Below, piece by piece: positions 44,694-48,794 of a stretch of DNA of 48,794 bases. Made by a program: the position numbers and the translations under genes. The notes below the pieces were generated by a model. That model was not told the DNA's origin, made no database searches, and saw only the letters and a program-made list of their open reading frames with translations. Source of the stretch: Whalleya microplaca (taxonomy: Eukaryota > Ascomycota > Sordariomycetes > Xylariales > Xylariaceae); NCBI GenBank assembly GCA_022497155.1, contig MU385808.1, positions 1 through 48,794 of the forward strand, written 5' to 3'. Positions within the stretch are counted from its first letter, which is position 1. Each line of letters opens with the position of its first letter.

Positions 44694-47600
44694 ATGGCTG
44701 ATCCTTTGTCTCTGCCAGCCTCCACTGCTGGCCTAGTCTCTCTAGGACTAGATCTGTGCAAAGGCCTTGTAGCCTATACTGACGCCATCAAATGCCGAGA
44801 CGAAGAAATATCTTCATCAAAACGCCTTGCGAAGACCTTCCAAGATTCAATCCAAGCACTTCGTGCCTTCTTAGTGGCATCCCAGTCCCAATATCCGAAT
44901 GGAATCACCAGGTGCTCGGAAGCTCTAAATACGTGCAACGCTCAGCTTATCGCGCTCGACGAATTGCTTGATGAGATTGGGTGTGTTTCTGGGCCTCGTG
45001 GCTCGTTCCGGGTCAAGCTTAAGAAACAGGGTCAGGTAATGAGCTATGCGTTTCGCCGGGATAATCTTGAGCGGCTCGAGACCAGGTTGACCAGGGCGAA
45101 CGAGGCTGTACAGACGTCGTTACAAATCCTACAAATGTGAAAGCTTTACAAGCCCCATAGTCAAAATAGCAAGCTTACTTCTAGTAGGGAAATCCAATTC
45201 GATTCAAATAAGAGATTGGACAATATAGAAACGACCACGGCCGACACACTTACCAAGATCCCTGTCATTGGATCCGACATTGCTACTATAAACACAAATC
45301 TCCTTCATGTGCAGGGCTCGCAGGCCGGCTTAGGAAACGTTTTACAGAGAGTACAAACAGATGTCGCGAGGACATCCACCGAGCTCCCCATCATCCAATC
45401 AAGACTTGACTCCGTGAGCGCTTCTGTAATTGGGACGCAGGCAATCTTACCAGCAATCCAAACCATGGTTGATGCAATTGCTCCCATGAAATCATCCTTA
45501 TTGGAACAACGTCTAGCGATGGAGCGTATCATGGATGCTCTAAATATCACTCCCGATAATCATGCTAGAGGACGGAAGACTGTAAGTTCCCTTGGACACT
45601 TAATACGATAATCATGCTCACATATTTTAAAGCTCTCTTCCACTGTCGCCGGTCGACTGTCCAAGCCAAGTATACTGAAAGCAGTCCATGATGAGCTCAA
45701 CGTCAGCAACAGTGGAAATTTTCAAATGGATAGTGTTAGCTCGTCGCTAGAATCTATCTTAGATCCAGGCCAAAAGCCGCAAGGAGGCACCTTGACTTCT
45801 TATATGACGGAAACAACATGTTTCTGCCGTACTCACCGGTACCTAGGACGCAAAACACTCAGATTAGGGCCAATTAATTTCTTTGGAGAGACTCGCATAC
45901 TTGAGCAGCATCTTCCAGGCTGCAGATTGTCACAAGTCGCTGGACGCCAACATACTAGGGCATTCGGGCTCACTTATACAGGGCTTAGAGCCCTTGTGAA
46001 CAATGCTATTCGGTTTTCCTTCTTGGTATCATCGGGTGCTGGGGGATTCAGCATAAGTCCAAACGTCACCTATTATCCGACGGTAGATCAGGCCAGCTCA
46101 CCAACCTTTAGAATTCTATATTCCCTGAAATTGAATGCATTGAAGCTAGTGTCGAAAACTCAGTGGGACGAACTCATTGGTCTTTCTCTACGGCAAATAT
46201 GGCGTGCATTTCGAGATGGGAAAGCCTCGCCTCAAGACGTTGACCAGTTTGACAGGTCGTTATTACACGAGTTGACAGGTCTAGTAAGCACGTAATCCAA
46301 TTGCCTTCTAACATACCTTAGCTTTGCTTTGGTAGGTCATTTTAGAATCTTGCTTACGGTTGCTCTGTGGTACTTAGATACGTAGAGCTGCTCGTGCGTC
46401 CAACGAATTGCAGGACAAGGGTGTAGTTGGCAGCGCTTTAAGACTTGTCCGTGGAATACTCGACTATGGTGTCAGGACTATTGAATGCGATGACATGGGC
46501 CAGTAAGTATCTCGATCATACACTAGGTATCCGAGTCATCAAAGCAATTGATTGATACTTCTAGGTCACCAATATACGATTTAATATTGTCTGGAGACTT
46601 AGGCGCAACTGTGTGTGACATGTATCTCTCTGCCGGACCAGAAACCCCCGAAGTGTATGAATCCGTTACAGCCAGTACTCTCTCTCAGTTTGATACCGTC
46701 AGATTTTTAACGGCATCTCGAAAGGCAGCAGAAGGTCTGTATATATCGCTTCTAGTCAGTTTATTAAGATATTAATAGCATTGGAGAAAGCACTAACATT
46801 AGAAGTAATTAGCCTGGAATTTTGGTATTTTAAGCTGTGCTATTCTTACACAAGACGAAGCTAAGATAAAAGCAATTCTTTCGAGATATCCCTCAGCCAT
46901 GAAGGAAACAAATTTCCTTCGGCTGTCACCACTCCATCTAGCAGCAGATAAACCGGCCTGCTTGCGTTTGCTAATAAATCATTCAGCTGGTTTAATCAAC
47001 CAAGAGGCTAGAGACGGTCGAACACCTCTTGGCATTGCCCTCACTTCGAGCAAAACGCTCTGTTGCAGTCCGTCGCCCCGGGACCTATGCTGCAAGGAAT
47101 GCTGTTGCACTTCCTGCGTCCAGATGTTGCTGGAAGCAGATTGCTCAATGTCACGGGAGTTTTGGCCGGGTTTTCCGCTCGAGTTTAAGGAGGCCACCCC
47201 ACGGTGCAAGCTGATTTTTATTGAACATCTCAAAAGCAGGCGAGATCGTTTGAGGACCTTGGCCTGGAGTCATTTGGCAGGAACTGAGTTGACACCCCTA
47301 CTCATGACTAGCGAGTTTGTTCTCGATGCCGGCGCCGACAAAGTCATCATGGCTTTGAGCAAGCTTGGTGTGCAGGTGCCTGAAGCATTAGTGGTGACAC
47401 AGTCACTAGATGGAAAATGCTCACCTGGTTGGTCTGTCTACCACGGGATAACGGATCCGAATGACGCCGAGCTCTTCTATAAAGCTGGGTTTCGGGATAT
47501 GCATACTCCTGATTGTCGAGGGATACGACCTCTAGGGTACACTTATACGAAACTATCTATGCGTGCCTGGCTTATTGAGCATGGCGCAGACCCCTTTCAA

Positions 47601-48494
47601 CACGTCCCTCCCTTTAAGTTTTGCTCCAAGACTGCTGTATCCGGATCGACATATGCGCATCACATATTCAGCCTGGTTTCTGAACTCGACTTTCCTTTTC
47701 AGAGATGGAGTTCGAAAATTCCAATGGATTCTGATTCAAAAAAGGCATTCGAGACAGTCGGTTCTTCAACATTAGGCAGCAATATTACGGACCAGTGTGC
47801 TTGTGCATGCGCAGTGCAAGGATGCACTCCACTCATTTCACTCTTGAAAAATGTTTTGGGGTATATTAATGATGGTCGTTCTGCGCCTGCCATTGCACTC
47901 TTCCATGACAATGGTGACCTGGGAGCCCTGGCTCATTACTTCACTGAGTTCCTAGATCATTATGGAAGAGAAATGAGCCTGGGTTCATATACTGCAGAAC
48001 CAATCATTCGATTTTTGACATTTGAGGGTTTGTCTATTACTCACACATGTTGTCGCATATCCCGATATTATTTAAGTCCTATAGCTAGTCATTCACCGGA
48101 CGAAATCAGAGACATTCTTGAGCTAGAGTCCGCTGAACGAGAACTCTTAGAAGATATAATCACCGAACTCGAAGACGGGCTGAGCTCCTTAGCAGTAGGG
48201 CAACTGCTAGATATTGACGCGTTCAAGGTTTTCTTAAAAAGTCGCTGGGTCCCACAAGTCGAAAAGGCATTAGCAAAAGTCAAATCTCAGCAAGAGATTG
48301 CCCGGGGTAGCGAAGCTGATGATCTTGGTGTGGTGTGGGAGCCATCGAGACCATCGAGACCATATTTTGAAGAACGTGGCTATCAGCGTGCTTTTAGAGA
48401 GATGATAGAGATCTTGCCTCCCAACAAGGATGACGCGGACTATGAATATTTTCAGGATCTCCTGCATTCCCATGAGGCAGAAGGTGGGAACTGA
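44694..48494 (+). CDS. Helo-like/STAND N-terminal domain protein with ankyrin-like repeats
   Basis: Six exons: 44694-45136, 45185-45581, 45633-46283, 46378-46502, 46565-46734 and 46813-48494; introns 48, 51, 94, 62 and 78 bp keep phase, giving about 1155 residues. Residues 1-145 (MADPLSLPASTAGLVSLGLD then a helical domain) match the N-terminal domain common to fungal STAND/NLR-type and ankyrin proteins (Helo-like type). A coiled segment follows (140-280). Ankyrin-like units are visible (LSPLHLAADKPACLRLLI, DGRTPLGIAL near 634-675; RGIRPLGYTY and WLIEHGADPFQH near 840). A Cys-rich stretch at about 679-697 (CCSPSPRDLCCKECCCTSC) interrupts the repeats. No NACHT or NB-ARC P-loop is seen. Likely role: fungal recognition or signalling protein, inferred from architecture. 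Exon 3/4 junction is the least certain. Confidence 0.72.
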
Positions 48495-48700
48495 GCTTCA
48501 GTATTTCAATCCTTACATGGGAGTATCCAGGGAGGGTTGTGCTACTAAGGTTATGAGTTATTAGCAAGTGTAGTGTCAAAAGCCCAACCAACCCCAGGAA
48601 TATGCATTCAATTATTTCGAAGATCCGCTTATGATTCCCTAGACCAAGGAGTAATCACCAACTGTACCTGGCCATTATATGCGGCTTAAGCAACTAAGGC
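48495..48700. other. 3' flank of the ankyrin-type gene
   Basis: 206 bp of ordinary sequence, probably 3' UTR and spacer. Nothing else seen. Confidence 0.5.
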
Positions 48701-48794
48701 CAGGGTTGTAATCCACTCCACCCACTCCACTAGTGTCTCTAGTGGAGTGGGTGGTCCTTATCCCACCATATAGCTGTGTGGAGTGGATCCACGG
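48701..48794 (+). mobile_element. Possible left terminus of a hAT-like DNA transposon (cut by window end)
   Basis: cagggttgtaatcc at 48701 resembles the CAGGG-type start of hAT termini and is followed at once by dense subterminal repeats of ccactccac. A perfect 16-bp inverted repeat (48718-48733 and 48739-48754, loop tgtct) and an outer 11-bp pair (atccactccac 48711-48721, gtggagtggat 48778-48788) lie here. The 8 bases before (actaaggc) would be the target duplication. The other end is outside the window. Confidence 0.4.

Overview
The window looks like filamentous ascomycete (Pezizomycotina) nuclear DNA. Genes carry short introns (about 48-150 bp) with GT/AG ends and CTAAC-type branch sites. 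Repeats are riddled with C-to-T and G-to-A changes at CpA/TpG, the mark of repeat-induced point mutation (RIP). The recognisable genes are fungal: uS10/Rps20, a Cue3/ASCC2-type protein, a Nup42-type nucleoporin, a GH5 hydrolase, a P450, an Ecp2/Hce2-type secreted protein and a Helo-like/ankyrin protein.

Layout. 1-9566 is an AT-rich RIP block holding five copies (A-E) of a small non-coding LTR element inserted in an older decayed element that I cannot name. 9567-16043 is gene-poor, with one secreted Hce2-like effector candidate (11894-12487), a small hypothetical ORF and a frame-broken ORF. 16044-27963 is a trypsin-like protease-family gene split in the middle of its reading frame by a RIP-decayed Copia retrotransposon (16749-26719, target duplication tactt). 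That Copia carries in its RNase H region a sixth, much fresher copy (F) of the small LTR element. 28867-32080 is an intact multi-exon paralogue of the split gene with two N-terminal C2H2 zinc fingers. 32226-48494 is ordinary gene-rich DNA: CUE3-like (-), RPS20 (+), NUP42-like (-), GH5 (-), P450 (-) and a six-exon STAND-type N-terminal/ankyrin gene (+). The last 94 bases look like the terminus of a hAT-like DNA transposon.

The genes do not form one pathway. The most notable content is (i) the pair of trypsin-like proteins, one fused to zinc fingers and one interrupted; (ii) the TRIM-like element family, whose LTR pairs have identical lengths within each of five copies, with 4-bp target duplications, no visible tRNA primer site and a conserved hairpin just after the 5' LTR; (iii) the nesting order, which gives a relative history: protease gene, then Copia, then RIP, then element F. 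All intron and exon limits were placed by eye from splice signals and reading phase.
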